Shown piece by piece: positions 1 through 8,882 of a DNA stretch of 64,000 bases. The notes under the pieces are model-generated. The model did not search any database and was not told where the DNA came from. It worked only from the letters and a program-made list of their open reading frames with translations. The position numbers and the translations under genes were made by a program. The stretch's first letter is position 1, and the number at the start of each line of letters is the position of its first letter. Origin of the DNA: Clostridia bacterium (GTDB taxonomy: Bacteria; Bacillota; Clostridia; Oscillospirales; Acutalibacteraceae); the NCBI GenBank assembly GCA_017397845.1, contig JAFQHU010000009.1, positions 56,360-120,359 on the forward strand, written 5' to 3'.

Positions 1-106
1 AAACCGCAGCCATACCGAAAAAGTATGCGGCGAGACCGATTACTGCCACCGAGGCAGGTACATTAGTGAAAAAAAGTTCTTTCATTGATGCGTACAAGGC
101 GTCCAT
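1..106 (-). CDS. N-terminus of an unidentified membrane protein, cut by the window edge
   Basis: Only the first 35 codons are inside the window. Reading the minus strand, an ATG at 106-104 is preceded by GGAG at 117-120. After a short polar start (MDALYASMKELF) the sequence becomes hydrophobic (residues about 14-35, PASVAVIGLAAYFFGMAAV), which looks like a first membrane segment or uncleaved signal. A promoter lies upstream at 142-170. The family cannot be identified from this fragment. It is divergent from rimP. Confidence 0.6.
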   Translation of the reverse strand, partial: MDALYASMKELFFTNVPASVAVIGLAAYFFGMAAV

Positions 107-141
107 AAAATAAAATCTCCTTTGTTTTATACTGTAAAAAC

Positions 142-170
142 ATAATATCATAAATGCATGCTAAGGTAAA
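142..170 (-). promoter_or_regulatory. Probable sigma-A promoter for the partial leftward gene
   Basis: On the minus strand a -35 like TTTACC (170-165) and a -10 TATTAT (147-142) are separated by 17 bp, about 36 bp upstream of the start codon at 106. The -35 is a weak match; the -10 is good. Confidence 0.45.
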
Positions 171-202
171 GGGAATTTATTGAAAAAATTATCTCTTAAC
201 TC

Positions 203-231
203 TTGATTTCCGTTAAAAAGTATGATATTAT
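203..231 (+). promoter_or_regulatory. Sigma-A promoter of the rimP-nusA-infB operon
   Basis: TTGATT (203-208) and TATTAT (226-231) are spaced by 17 bp. No other strong promoter is apparent before rimP, so this probably drives the whole translation operon. Confidence 0.7.
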
Positions 232-253
232 ACAGATGTTAGTAGTGTAGATT

Positions 254-290
254 AGAGTGGGCTTTCGAAAAGTCCGCTCTTCTTTGTTGC
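254..290 (+). promoter_or_regulatory. Stem-loop in the rimP leader, possible attenuator
   Basis: AGAGTGGGCT (254-263) pairs with AGTCCGCTCT (271-280) over ten positions, two of them G-U, around a TTCGAAA loop. The arm is followed by TCTTTGTT. It lies between the promoter and the rimP ribosome binding site, so it can only act in the leader RNA. The T-tract is interrupted, so termination would be partial. Whether it is regulated is inference. Confidence 0.55.
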
Positions 291-339
291 AAAAATACAT
301 TACGTGCCTACAATTGAATATTATTTAAGGAGTGATTTT

Positions 340-810
340 ATGGCAAAGGGAAAAAACACTGTCTCTCTCGTATGGGAAATTGCGGAGCCTTTGGCAAAGG
401 AGCTCGGTCTTAAGATATGGGATGTCCGTTTTCTTAAGGAAGGCGCCGATTGGTATCTGCGTATTTTCATCGATAAAGAGGGCGGAGTAAGTATCGATGA
501 CTGTGTGGATATGACACATGCCATCAACGGACCTTTGGACGAAAGCGACCCCATCGAGCAGGCTTATTTCTTGGAGGTAAGCTCTCCCGGAGTGGAAAGA
601 GATCTCGTCAGAGACGAGCATTTCAGCTCTTATGTGGGAGAAAAGATAAAAGTGAAAATGATACGTCCCGTCGAGGGTAAAAGAGAATTCAGCGGAATTC
701 TCGAAGATTATAACGACGGTAATATAACCATCAGAATGTCCGACGAAAGCGGCTTCACCTTCACAAAGAAGGAAGCCTCCTGGATCAAAGCGGACGATTT
801 TAAAATGTAA
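340..810 (+). CDS. rimP: Ribosome maturation factor RimP
   Basis: RimP assists late assembly of the 30S subunit. The 156-residue product has the typical RimP pattern: an N-terminal alpha/beta domain with a WDVRFLKEG segment and a YLRIFIDKEGGVSIDDC stretch, then SSPGVERDL, which is highly conserved in the family, and a C-terminal SH3-like domain. The ATG at 340 is chosen because AAGGAG (327-332) lies at the right distance. An in-frame GTG at 304 has no such site and would add a poorly conserved extension. It is the first gene of the operon and lies 34 bp before nusA, as in most Firmicutes. Confidence 0.95.
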   Translation: MAKGKNTVSLVWEIAEPLAKELGLKIWDVRFLKEGADWYLRIFIDKEGGVSIDDCVDMTHAINGPLDESDPIEQAYFLEVSSPGVERDLVRDEHFSSYVGEKIKVKMIRPVEGKREFSGILEDYNDGNITIRMSDESGFTFTKKEASWIKADDFKM

Positions 811-844
811 TTATGATGAATATAAGAAAGGATGAACAGAAAAA

Positions 845-1891
845 ATGAACAAAGAATTTTTTGAGGCAATTGCACTGCTTGAAAAGGAGAACGGCATCCC
901 TGCGGATTATATGTATGAAAAAATCAAAGCCGCAATCATTTCTGCCACCAAAAACAGCTACGGTAACAGAGATAATGTGGTATGTGAAATCAATCCCGAA
1001 AAGCAGACTATGGAAGTTTACGTAAGAATTGCCGTAGTGGACGAAATCGAAGAGCCTTTGGCAGAAATGACTTTGGAGCAGGCGAGAAATTACGACGAAA
1101 ATGCACAGATAGGCTCTTTCGTTGAAATTACTCTTGATCCGAAAAAATTCGGCAGAATTGTGGCACAGACAGCAAAGAGCGTTATCCGTCAGGGTATCAG
1201 AGAGGCTGAAAAGGAGCTCAAGGCTAAAGAGCTTCAGGACAGAGATCAGGAGGTCGTTACCGCTAAAGTAAACATCGTTTATCCCGACACAGGTGACGCT
1301 TCCATCGAAATCGGCAGAGTCAATGTTATTCTTCCCAAAAATGAGCAGATTCCCGGTGAGACTCTTGAACCCGGTCAGCTTATCAAAGTTTTTGTCGCTT
1401 CCATCAAAGAAGAAAGCGGCACCAGCTATGCCAACATTTCCAGAAAGCATCCCGGTTTGGTTAAAAGACTTTTTGAAACAGAGGTTCCCGAAATTTATGA
1501 CGGTACCGTTCAGGTTATTTCCGTTTCCAGAGAGGCGGGCTCCAGAACAAAGATTGCCGTTATGAGCAACGATGAGAATGTAGATGCAGTGGGCGCATGT
1601 ATCGGACCCAGAGGCCAGCGCGTAAGCAACATCGTCGATACTCTCTGCGGTGAAAAAATCGATATCGTTTCCTACAGTGAAGAACCCGAAAAATATGTAT
1701 CTGCTTCTCTTGCTCCCGCTGAGGTGCTTTCCGTCGAGGTTATCAGCGAAAATCCGAAAAGCTGCAGAGTTGTTGTTCCCGACAGTCAGCTTTCACTCGC
1801 CATCGGTAACAAAGGTCAGAATGTAAGACTTGCTGCAAAGCTCACCGGCTGGAAAATCGACATCAAGCCTTTGAGCGCAGTAAGCGAATAA
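845..1891 (+). CDS. nusA: Transcription termination/antitermination protein NusA
   Basis: NusA binds RNA polymerase and nascent RNA and modulates pausing, termination and antitermination. The 348-residue protein has the N-terminal polymerase-binding domain (start to about 125), an S1 domain (about 130-200) and two KH domains, with GACIGPRGQRVSNIV in the first and AIGNKGQNVRLAAKLTGWKIDI in the second (given in pieces). It ends soon after KH2, so the C-terminal acidic repeats of Escherichia coli NusA are absent, as is usual in Firmicutes. Its place between rimP and rnpM is canonical. Confidence 0.97.
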   Translation: MNKEFFEAIALLEKENGIPADYMYEKIKAAIISATKNSYGNRDNVVCEINPEKQTMEVYVRIAVVDEIEEPLAEMTLEQARNYDENAQIGSFVEITLDPKKFGRIVAQTAKSVIRQGIREAEKELKAKELQDRDQEVVTAKVNIVYPDTGDASIEIGRVNVILPKNEQIPGETLEPGQLIKVFVASIKEESGTSYANISRKHPGLVKRLFETEVPEIYDGTVQVISVSREAGSRTKIAVMSNDENVDAVGACIGPRGQRVSNIVDTLCGEKIDIVSYSEEPEKYVSASLAPAEVLSVEVISENPKSCRVVVPDSQLSLAIGNKGQNVRLAAKLTGWKIDIKPLSAVSE

Positions 1892-1921
1892 GGAAACAGG
1901 ATAAGATAAGGGGGCAAAAAA

Positions 1922-2218
1922 ATGAACAAAAAAATGCCCATGAGAAAATGCTTAGGCTGTGGGGAAATGTTCCCGCAGAGAGAATTGGTCAGAGTGGTCA
2001 AAACCAAAATAAAAACCGAAGACGAAAATTCTCCCGAAGAATACGAAATCAGTCTTGACCTTGTAGGTAAAAAGCCGGGCAGAGGTGCTTATGTGTGCAG
2101 AAGTACAGAGTGCTTTGAAAAGGCGATCAAGGCAAAAAGATTTCAAAAGGCTCTTTCATGCGTTATACCCGACGATGTGACAGAAAAAATGCGACAGGAG
2201 ATGGAAAAAAGTGAATGA
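1922..2218 (+). CDS. rnpM: RNase P modulator RnpM (YlxR family)
   Basis: The 98-residue protein has the family signature: MRKCLGCGEMFPQRELVRVV near the N-terminus and a GRGAYVC...C..KAIKAKRFQKAL segment toward the end. YlxR proteins bind RNA, and in Bacillus subtilis the protein has been shown to bind the RNase P RNA and modulate its activity. The stop codon overlaps the start of the next gene by 8 bp, so the two are translationally coupled. Confidence 0.92.
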   Translation: MNKKMPMRKCLGCGEMFPQRELVRVVKTKIKTEDENSPEEYEISLDLVGKKPGRGAYVCRSTECFEKAIKAKRFQKALSCVIPDDVTEKMRQEMEKSE

Positions 2219-2537
2219 TAAATTCCTATCTCTTTTAGGTATGGCCAGAAGGTCGGGTAAGCTCAGCACCGGTCACGATGCGGTTATAGCCTCCGTAGTG
2301 AAAAATAATGCAAGTCTCGTTATTGTTTCCTTGGAGGGCTCCGAAAGACTCAAAAGAGAAATTACCCACGCATGCAGCTACGGAGGAAAGAACATTCCCG
2401 TACTTTTCACTGAATACACCACAGGTGAGCTTTCACAGGCTATCGGAATCAAGGCGGCAGTAATAAGCCTTGACGATGAGGGCTTCGGAAAAGCCGCCGC
2501 TGACAAATATCTGAACAATTCAGAAAGAAAGGATTGA
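2211..2537 (+). CDS. ylxQ: L7Ae/L30e-family ribosomal protein-like YlxQ
   Basis: A small K-turn RNA-binding protein of the L7Ae/L30e/S12e/Gadd45 superfamily, 108 residues. [18 protein letters not shown] at the N-terminus, the [15 protein letters not shown] strand-helix unit and [16 protein letters not shown] are typical. The start is GTG at 2211, overlapping the end of rnpM, with AGGAG at 2196-2200 as its binding site. An ATG at 2215 is out of frame. It sits directly upstream of infB, as in Bacillus. Confidence 0.88.
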   Translation: MNDKFLSLLGMARRSGKLSTGHDAVIASVVKNNASLVIVSLEGSERLKREITHACSYGGKNIPVLFTEYTTGELSQAIGIKAAVISLDDEGFGKAAADKYLNNSERKD

Positions 2538-2541
2538 TACT

Positions 2542-4992
2542 ATGCCCAGAGAAAAATACAGAGTTCATGAGGTCGCCAAAGATTTTGGCAGCACAAGTAA
2601 AAAGGTTATAGAAATTCTGAGCAAAATTTCTGACGAACCAAAAAAGCATACAACTGTTCTCGAAGACAGAGAGCTGGACTATATTTTTGAAACAATAACA
2701 CAAGGTAATGAGGTCGCTTCCTTTGATGCGTATTTCGCTGCCGGTGAGGCACAGAAGGCTGCCAAAGCAAAAGCCAAAAAAGCGGAAGAAGCACCCGCTG
2801 AAAAAGCAGAACCCGTAAAGAAGGAAGAAAAGCCTGAAAAGGCCGAAAAGAAAGCACCCGTAAGAGAAGCAAAGAACGACAAAAAGCCGGAAAACAAAAA
2901 GGAAGCTCCGAAACCCGAAAAGAAAGCTGATAACAAAAAGCCACAGCCCTCCGCTCCTCAGCAGCAGCCCAAAAAGGAGCAGAAGGAAAAGCTCATTCAG
3001 TCCCGTACAAAGGGTGAAAAGAGACATATCGATACAAGAAGCAGTAACGTCGATTTGGAAAAGTATAACGAAAAGTATGACGAAATGGCTTCACAGGGCG
3101 GCAGACGTGATCACGAAATGGGTTCAACCAAACAGAAGCTCAAACAAAAGAGTCAGCAGTACAGAAAGCAGGGTACCCGTTCCTCAAAGAGAGAAACCGA
3201 GGCAGAAAGACTCAAGAGAATTGCCGCCGAAAGAGCAAAGAAAACTCTTACGGTTAAAATTCCCGAAGAGATTACCGTCGGTGAGCTTGCTGAGCTTTTA
3301 AGAAGAACAGCCGCTGAGGTTATCAAAGAAATGTTCAAATTAGGCGTAATGGCCACCGTTAACCAAACCATCGATTTTGATACAGCTGAAATTGTTGCTA
3401 CAGAGCTCGGTGCAAAGGTTGAAAAGGAAGTAGTTGTTTCCATCGAGGAAAGAATCATCGACGACCATGAGGATACCGAAGAAGACCTTCTTCCCAGAGA
3501 TCCCGTCGTAGTTGTTATGGGTCACGTTGACCACGGTAAAACCTCTATTCTCGACGCTATCAAAAACACCTCCGTTACCGCCACCGAGGCAGGCGGTATA
3601 ACACAGCATATCGGTGCTTACAGAGTTGACCTTGACGGTCAGATGATCACCTTCCTTGACACACCCGGTCACGCAGCCTTCACATCCATGCGTGCCAGAG
3701 GTGCTATGGCAACAGATATCGCAGTTTTAGTTGTTGCCGCCGATGACGGTATCATGCCTCAGACCATCGAAGCCATCAACCACGCCAAGGCTGCGGGTGT
3801 TCAGATTATCGTAGCCATCAACAAAATGGATAAAGAGGGTGCGAACCCCGACAGAGTAAAGCAGCAGCTTACAGAATACAGCCTCGTTCCCGAAGAGTGG
3901 GGCGGTGAAACCATCTGTGTTCCCGTTTCTGCAAAAACACAGTTCGGTATCGATTCACTTCTCGAATCAATTCTCCTTGTGGCTGAAATGGCAGAGCTTA
4001 AAGCTAATCCGAACAGAGCCGCAAAGGGTGTTGTTATTGAGGCAAGACTTGACAAGGGCCGCGGACCTATCGCAACTCTTCTCGTTCAGAACGGTACACT
4101 CAATGTGGGAGATATAGTTGTTGCCGGTCAGTCAGTTGGCCGTGTAAGAGTTATGTCAAACGAAAGAGGCCAGAGAATTAAAACTGCCGGTCCTTCTGTT
4201 CCTGTCGAAATCACCGGTTTGGATACAACACCTAATGCCGGTGACACCTTTGACGTCGCATCTGACGAAAAGCTTGCGAGAGAGCTTGTCGAAAAGAAAA
4301 AGCACGACGCAAAGCAGGCCGAATGGGGTGCTCAGCAGAAGGTTACTCTCGACAATCTTTTCTCTTCCCTCAAGGAAGGCGAAATGAAAGAGCTGAACAT
4401 TATCGTTAAAGCTGACGTTCAGGGCTCTGTGGAAGCTGTTAAGCAGAATTTGGAAAAGCTTACAAATGAAGAGGTCAAGGTTTGCGTAATTCACGGCGGT
4501 GTTGGTGCCATCAATGAAAGCGACGTACAGCTTGCCTCCGTTTCAAATGCTATCATCGTAGGCTTCAATGTCCGTCCCGATACAAATGCACAGACTTTGG
4601 CAGAGCGTGACAAGGTTGAGATGAGAATGTACAGAATTATTTATGATTGCATCGAGGAAATCGAAGCAGCCATGAAGGGTATGCTTGCTCCCAAATACCG
4701 TGAGGTTATGCTCGGTAAGGCTGAGGTAAGAACAGTTATGAATCTTTCTTCTGCCGGTAAGATTGCAGGCAGCTACGTTCTCGAGGGCAAAGTACAAAGA
4801 AGTGCACTCATCCGTGTCGTCCGTGACGGTATCGTTATCACAGAGGATTCCATTTCCTCTCTCCGCCGTTTCAAGGATGACGTTAAGGAAGTACAGACAG
4901 GCTTCGAATGCGGTATCGGTTTGGAAAAATTCAACGATATCAAAGAGGGAGACATTTTCGAAGCATTCATTATGGAAGAATACAGAGATTAA
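2542..4992 (+). CDS. infB: Translation initiation factor IF-2
   Basis: IF-2 is the GTPase that brings initiator tRNA to the 30S subunit and promotes subunit joining. The 816-residue protein has a small N-terminal IF2_N domain, a long Lys/Glu/Pro/Ala-rich linker (about residues 75-240), a second IF2_N-like region, and the G domain with GHVDHGKTS (about 327-335), DTPGHAAF and NKMD. Domains II to IV follow, including [10 protein letters not shown] and the C-terminal [18 protein letters not shown] region. The low-complexity linker is typical and is the only variable part. rbfA follows 39 bp downstream. Confidence 0.98.
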   Translation: MPREKYRVHEVAKDFGSTSKKVIEILSKISDEPKKHTTVLEDRELDYIFETITQGNEVASFDAYFAAGEAQKAAKAKAKKAEEAPAEKAEPVKKEEKPEKAEKKAPVREAKNDKKPENKKEAPKPEKKADNKKPQPSAPQQQPKKEQKEKLIQSRTKGEKRHIDTRSSNVDLEKYNEKYDEMASQGGRRDHEMGSTKQKLKQKSQQYRKQGTRSSKRETEAERLKRIAAERAKKTLTVKIPEEITVGELAELLRRTAAEVIKEMFKLGVMATVNQTIDFDTAEIVATELGAKVEKEVVVSIEERIIDDHEDTEEDLLPRDPVVVVMGHVDHGKTSILDAIKNTSVTATEAGGITQHIGAYRVDLDGQMITFLDTPGHAAFTSMRARGAMATDIAVLVVAADDGIMPQTIEAINHAKAAGVQIIVAINKMDKEGANPDRVKQQLTEYSLVPEEWGGETICVPVSAKTQFGIDSLLESILLVAEMAELKANPNRAAKGVVIEARLDKGRGPIATLLVQNGTLNVGDIVVAGQSVGRVRVMSNERGQRIKTAGPSVPVEITGLDTTPNAGDTFDVASDEKLARELVEKKKHDAKQAEWGAQQKVTLDNLFSSLKEGEMKELNIIVKADVQGSVEAVKQNLEKLTNEEVKVCVIHGGVGAINESDVQLASVSNAIIVGFNVRPDTNAQTLAERDKVEMRMYRIIYDCIEEIEAAMKGMLAPKYREVMLGKAEVRTVMNLSSAGKIAGSYVLEGKVQRSALIRVVRDGIVITEDSISSLRRFKDDVKEVQTGFECGIGLEKFNDIKEGDIFEAFIMEEYRD

Positions 4993-5031
4993 TCTGTTTC
5001 AGATTAACCGCTTATTCGGAAAGGAAATATA

Positions 5032-5400
5032 ATGGCAGGATTCAGAATCAACCGTGTATCCGAAGATATAAAACGTGAAGTGATTGCTGTTATAAGAGAA
5101 CTTAAGGACCCCAGAGTTATGGGAAAAATGCTCACGGTAGTCCGTGTCGAGGTAAGCTCAGACGCTTCCTTTGCCAAAGTTTATGTCAGCGACATAAAGG
5201 GTATCGACTCAGCAAAGGAGGCCGTCAAGGGTCTCACTGCGGCTACAGGCTTTATCAGAAGAGAGGTCGGCTCACGTCTTCATCTGAGAAAAACTCCCGA
5301 ACTTAAGTTCATAGCCGATGACTCAATCGAGCAGGGCTTCAATATGTTCAAAAAGTTGGAAAACGGCAGAAACGAAAGAGGAACAGAGGATGAGAATTGA
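5032..5400 (+). CDS. rbfA: 30S ribosome-binding factor RbfA
   Basis: RbfA is a single KH-like domain protein that acts in 16S rRNA 5'-end maturation and cold adaptation. The 122-residue sequence has the usual N-terminal RINRVSEDIKREV, the central KDPRV...TVVRVEVSSD block and the RKTPELKF...DDSIEQG signature near the end. The last 11 bp overlap the next gene, so translation is probably coupled. Confidence 0.96.
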   Translation: MAGFRINRVSEDIKREVIAVIRELKDPRVMGKMLTVVRVEVSSDASFAKVYVSDIKGIDSAKEAVKGLTAATGFIRREVGSRLHLRKTPELKFIADDSIEQGFNMFKKLENGRNERGTEDEN

Positions 5401-6340
5401 TTTTTCACGAGCTGTAGAAAGGCTTAAAGAGGCGGATAATATTCTTATCCTTACCCACAGCAATCCCGACGGTGACACACTTGGCAGCGGATTTGCTTTG
5501 CTCAGAGCACTCAGAAAAATGGGAAAAAGAGCGAAGCTTCTCAATCATGATGCTATTCCCGTAAAATATGCTCATCTTTATGAGGGCGTTGCGGAGGATG
5601 ATTTCCGTGAGGAGTTTATTGTTACTGTTGATGTTGCCGAAAGCAAGCTTTTAGGTGACAGCTTCAAAGAAAGATACGGTCACAAAGTTGACCTTTCCTT
5701 TGATCACCACGAAAGCTCAAAGTTTTTTGCGAAGGAAACCTATGTGGAGCCTGACAGTGCTTCCGCCTGTGAGATAATTTATCTCGTGATAAAAGCTCTC
5801 GGTGTTTCCGTGGACAGCGATATGGCATCATGTATTTATACGGGTATGAGTACGGATACGGGTTGCTTTAAATATTCCAATGTTACACCGAGGACCCACA
5901 TTATTGCCGCCGAGCTTATTTCCTGCGGTGCAGACCACAGCAGAATAAATGAGCTTATGTTTGACCGAAAGACCTTTGGCAGTATAATGCTCGAAAAGCT
6001 GTGCTATGAAGGTTTGGAAATGTTTTGTGCGGGCAAGGTAGCGGTTATTTGTGTAACCAAAAAAATGCTCTCTGACTGCGGTGTGGACAAATCCGCTCTC
6101 GATGCCATAAAGCCTATAACAAGACAGATAGAGGGTGTCGGCATCGGAATTACCGTAAAAGAGGAAGACAGCGGAAGAATCGGTGTTTCAGTGCGCACGG
6201 GCGAAGCTTACGATGCTGCACAGATATGTGCACATTTCGGCGGAGGCGGACATATAAGGGCCGCGGGGTGCGAGTTCGGCACCACAGTAGAGGACGCCAA
6301 AAAAAGGGTAATTGATTATATTGAAAAAGAAATTATATAA
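5390..6340 (+). CDS. nrnA: DHH-family nanoRNase / pAp phosphatase NrnA
   Basis: NrnA-type DHH phosphoesterases degrade very short RNA oligonucleotides and 3'-phosphoadenosine 5'-phosphate in the cytoplasm. The motifs are in order: NPDGDTLGS, VTVDVAES, FDHHESS (the DHH signature), a STDTGCFKYSN segment, and the DHHA1 substrate-binding motif GGGGHIRAAGCEF. The chosen start is ATG at 5390 inside the end of rbfA, with AGAGG just upstream, giving 316 residues. An upstream in-frame start inside rbfA would add 24 residues that look unlike the family. Confidence 0.9.
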   Translation: MRIDFSRAVERLKEADNILILTHSNPDGDTLGSGFALLRALRKMGKRAKLLNHDAIPVKYAHLYEGVAEDDFREEFIVTVDVAESKLLGDSFKERYGHKVDLSFDHHESSKFFAKETYVEPDSASACEIIYLVIKALGVSVDSDMASCIYTGMSTDTGCFKYSNVTPRTHIIAAELISCGADHSRINELMFDRKTFGSIMLEKLCYEGLEMFCAGKVAVICVTKKMLSDCGVDKSALDAIKPITRQIEGVGIGITVKEEDSGRIGVSVRTGEAYDAAQICAHFGGGGHIRAAGCEFGTTVEDAKKRVIDYIEKEII

Positions 6341-6352
6341 GGGAGTGACGGT

Positions 6353-7237
6353 GTGACAGGCTTTGTATTATTAGATAAAGAGGAGGGGATGTCTTCCTTC
6401 CTTGCCGCCAAAAAGCTCGGCAGAATTTTCGGTACAAAAAAGGTCGGTCACACGGGAACTCTTGACCCGTTGGCTACCGGTGTAATGGTTATTGCGATGG
6501 AGCATGCCACACGTTTTATCGAGCTTATTTCAGATCATGATAAGGCATACAGGGCACGGTTCCTTTTGGGCAGGACCACGGACACTTTGGACATTACGGG
6601 TAAAATTCTTTCCGAAAGGGAAGTCAATGTGAGCAAAGACGAGGCCGAAAGGGCTGTTATGTCCTTTCAGGGTGATATAATGCAGCTTCCGCCAATGTAT
6701 TCGGCGATAAAAAAAGACGGTGTCCGTCTTTATGACCTTGCACGGCAGGGCATAGAGGTGGAAAGAGAACAAAGAGCAGTTCATATTTCTGCCATAAGTC
6801 TTACGGATATGTCGGAAAATGAGTGCGAAATCGAGGTCTGCTGCTCAAAGGGAACATATATCCGTTCACTTATATCCGACATAGGAGAAAAGCTCGATAC
6901 CGGAGCCGTTATGACCTCATTACGCAGAATTAAAGCAAACGGTGTCAGTATTGACCGCTGTCACACCTTGAGTGAATTAGAAAAAATGAAGGAGGAGGGC
7001 AGACTCGAAGACGCTCTTTTGCCCGTGGATTCCTTTATCAAATATCCTGAAATCCGTGTTACCGCACCTCAGGCAAAACGTTTTTCAAACGGTGGCGGGC
7101 TTGATACGGATCGTTTCGGCGGAAAAAAAGATCCGGGCTTTTACAATGTATATTCACCTGAGGGAAGGTTTCTTGGTATAGGTGAAATTGATGATAAAAA
7201 AACAGAGCTCAGAGTAAAAAGGGTTTTTGTGGGTTAA
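6353..7237 (+). CDS. truB: tRNA pseudouridine(55) synthase TruB
   Basis: TruB isomerises U55 in the T-loop of tRNA. The 294-residue protein begins with GTG at 6353 after a GGGAG site at 6341-6345. GFVLLDKEEGMSSF and KKVGHTGTLDPLATG, which holds the catalytic Asp, are diagnostic. MYSAIKKDGVRLYDLARQG and GTYIRSLI follow. The C-terminal PUA-like part is short but present. It lies between nrnA and ribF as in many Firmicutes. Confidence 0.95.
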   Translation: MTGFVLLDKEEGMSSFLAAKKLGRIFGTKKVGHTGTLDPLATGVMVIAMEHATRFIELISDHDKAYRARFLLGRTTDTLDITGKILSEREVNVSKDEAERAVMSFQGDIMQLPPMYSAIKKDGVRLYDLARQGIEVEREQRAVHISAISLTDMSENECEIEVCCSKGTYIRSLISDIGEKLDTGAVMTSLRRIKANGVSIDRCHTLSELEKMKEEGRLEDALLPVDSFIKYPEIRVTAPQAKRFSNGGGLDTDRFGGKKDPGFYNVYSPEGRFLGIGEIDDKKTELRVKRVFVG

Positions 7238-7260
7238 ATGGTACGAAAGGGGGAATAAAA

Positions 7261-8172
7261 ATGCTTTGCGAAAACGAAAAAGCCAAAGGCACCGCCGTAG
7301 CGCTCGGCTATTTTGACGGCATTCATATAGGACATCAGGCGGTTTTGAATAAAGCATTGCATAGAGCGAAGGAAAAAGGGCTTACACCTGTCGTTATGCT
7401 TTTTGATATTCACCCCCGTAAGCTTATTACAGGTAAGGTGCCGCCTATGCTTTTGAGCGAGGAAAGAAAGAGAGTTTTGCTTAAAAATATGGGCTTCGAG
7501 GTTTTCGAATTTGATTTCCGCAAAGCTATGAATTATTCTCCCGAAGAATTCGAGGAAAAGGTTCTTTTAGGTCAGCTTAATGCGAAGGTGGTAGTGTGTG
7601 GCTATGATTACCATTACGGTAAAGGCGGAAAGGGAAGTCCGGAAACGCTGAAAACTGAGCTAACTCCGCGGGATATCGAGGTTTATTCTCTTTCTCCCGT
7701 TTATCTTGGTGATGAGGCAGTTTCCTCCACCAAAATACGCCATCTCATAAATGACGGAGAAATAAAAAAGGCGAACGCTATGCTCGGCGGTTATTTCACT
7801 TATGATTTCACTGTGGAAAAGGGTGACGGGATAGGTCACAAGTTAGGCTTTCCCACCATAAATCAGTTTTTCCCCGAAGATTTTATTATCCCGCAATACG
7901 GTGTTTACGCTTCACGGGTAAGGTTTGACGGAAAGTATTATTCCTCTGTCACCAACATCGGTATAAGGCCGACTGTTTCCGGTGAAAGTATGAGAAGTGA
8001 GACATGTATTTTTGATTTTGAGGGTGATCTTTACGGGAAAAATGTAGAAGTAAGCCTCATTGAATTTATTAGAAAAGAAAAAAAGTTTGCGTCTCTTGAT
8101 GAACTGAAAGAGGCAGTAAGTAAAGATATAATGACAGCAAAAGAAATAAATAAGGAGACTGAAGAAAAATGA
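7261..8172 (+). CDS. ribF: Bifunctional riboflavin kinase / FMN adenylyltransferase RibF
   Basis: RibF converts riboflavin to FMN and then to FAD. The N-terminal adenylyltransferase domain has GYFDGIHIGHQAVL and SSTKIRHLI; the C-terminal kinase domain (from about residue 180) has GHKLGFPTIN and NIGIRPT. Length is 303 residues, normal for the family. No FMN riboswitch is visible in the 23 bp upstream, so expression follows the operon. Its stop overlaps the following ATG. Confidence 0.95.
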   Translation: MLCENEKAKGTAVALGYFDGIHIGHQAVLNKALHRAKEKGLTPVVMLFDIHPRKLITGKVPPMLLSEERKRVLLKNMGFEVFEFDFRKAMNYSPEEFEEKVLLGQLNAKVVVCGYDYHYGKGGKGSPETLKTELTPRDIEVYSLSPVYLGDEAVSSTKIRHLINDGEIKKANAMLGGYFTYDFTVEKGDGIGHKLGFPTINQFFPEDFIIPQYGVYASRVRFDGKYYSSVTNIGIRPTVSGESMRSETCIFDFEGDLYGKNVEVSLIEFIRKEKKFASLDELKEAVSKDIMTAKEINKETEEK

Positions 8173-8846
8173 GCAAATTAAATGTAAAAGCGATATTCTT
8201 TGATTTTGACGATACTCTTCAGAGCAGAAAGGGTGCTTACAGACTTTACTGCGAAGCATTTCTTACAAAATATTTCCCCGATATAAGCGAAGAGGAAAGG
8301 CTTCAGAAGCTCGACGAAATGGAAGAGCATGTGGACGGAGGTTATAAAGACAGAGAGGTTTATTTTCCTGAAATGATAGACCTTTGGAAATGGGAAAACC
8401 ATCCTCCCTTACAGGAGCTTTATGATTCCTTCAACTATGATTTCGGAAAACATATCGTTATGCTTGACGGCGCTATAGATGTGCTGAAGACCATCAAGGA
8501 AAAGGGGTACATTTTAGGCTGTATCACAAACGGTGTTTCTTCACTCCAAAATATAAAGCTTGACACAGCGGGCATCAGAGATATGTTTGATGTGGTGGTT
8601 GTTTCGGGTGACATCGGCATTTACAAACCTGACCGACGCATCTTTGATGAAGCAATCAGACGTGCAGGTGTTAAAAACGAAGAGGCACTTTTCGTCGGGG
8701 ATCACCCAGTAAACGATGTGCAGGGTGCTCTCGGAGCCGATATGCAGGTGGTAAGAATGAATTACGGAGATTTCAAGGGCAAGGGTCTCGGACAGAACAC
8801 TGCCGCAGAAATTGAAAGTATTACAGAGCTGCTTGACCTTATTTAA
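8169..8846 (+). CDS. HAD-superfamily hydrolase, YjjG/pyrimidine 5'-nucleotidase-like
   Basis: A 225-residue phosphatase-type HAD protein. Motif I is FFDFDDTLQS, motif II is in ITNGVSS, and motifs III/IV are YKPDRRIF and FVGDHPVNDVQGA. The alpha-helical cap between motifs I and II fits subclass I enzymes such as YjjG or YfnB. The true substrate cannot be read from the sequence; a nucleotide or flavin intermediate is possible because it overlaps the end of ribF in an ATGA junction. Confidence 0.82.
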   Translation: MSKLNVKAIFFDFDDTLQSRKGAYRLYCEAFLTKYFPDISEEERLQKLDEMEEHVDGGYKDREVYFPEMIDLWKWENHPPLQELYDSFNYDFGKHIVMLDGAIDVLKTIKEKGYILGCITNGVSSLQNIKLDTAGIRDMFDVVVVSGDIGIYKPDRRIFDEAIRRAGVKNEEALFVGDHPVNDVQGALGADMQVVRMNYGDFKGKGLGQNTAAEIESITELLDLI

Positions 8847-8882
8847 AAGGGGTAAAAAAACAGAGAAAAGGAAGTTTAAGAA

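Noticed and set aside
800..1450. A long open frame (216 codons) antisense to nusA
   Set aside because: It lies wholly antisense to a well-supported gene, shows a low-complexity Phe/Leu/Ser-rich product typical of antisense frames, and has no start signals.
7238..7260. An FMN riboswitch upstream of ribF
   Set aside because: Only 23 bp separate truB and ribF, and no RFN-element sequences are present.
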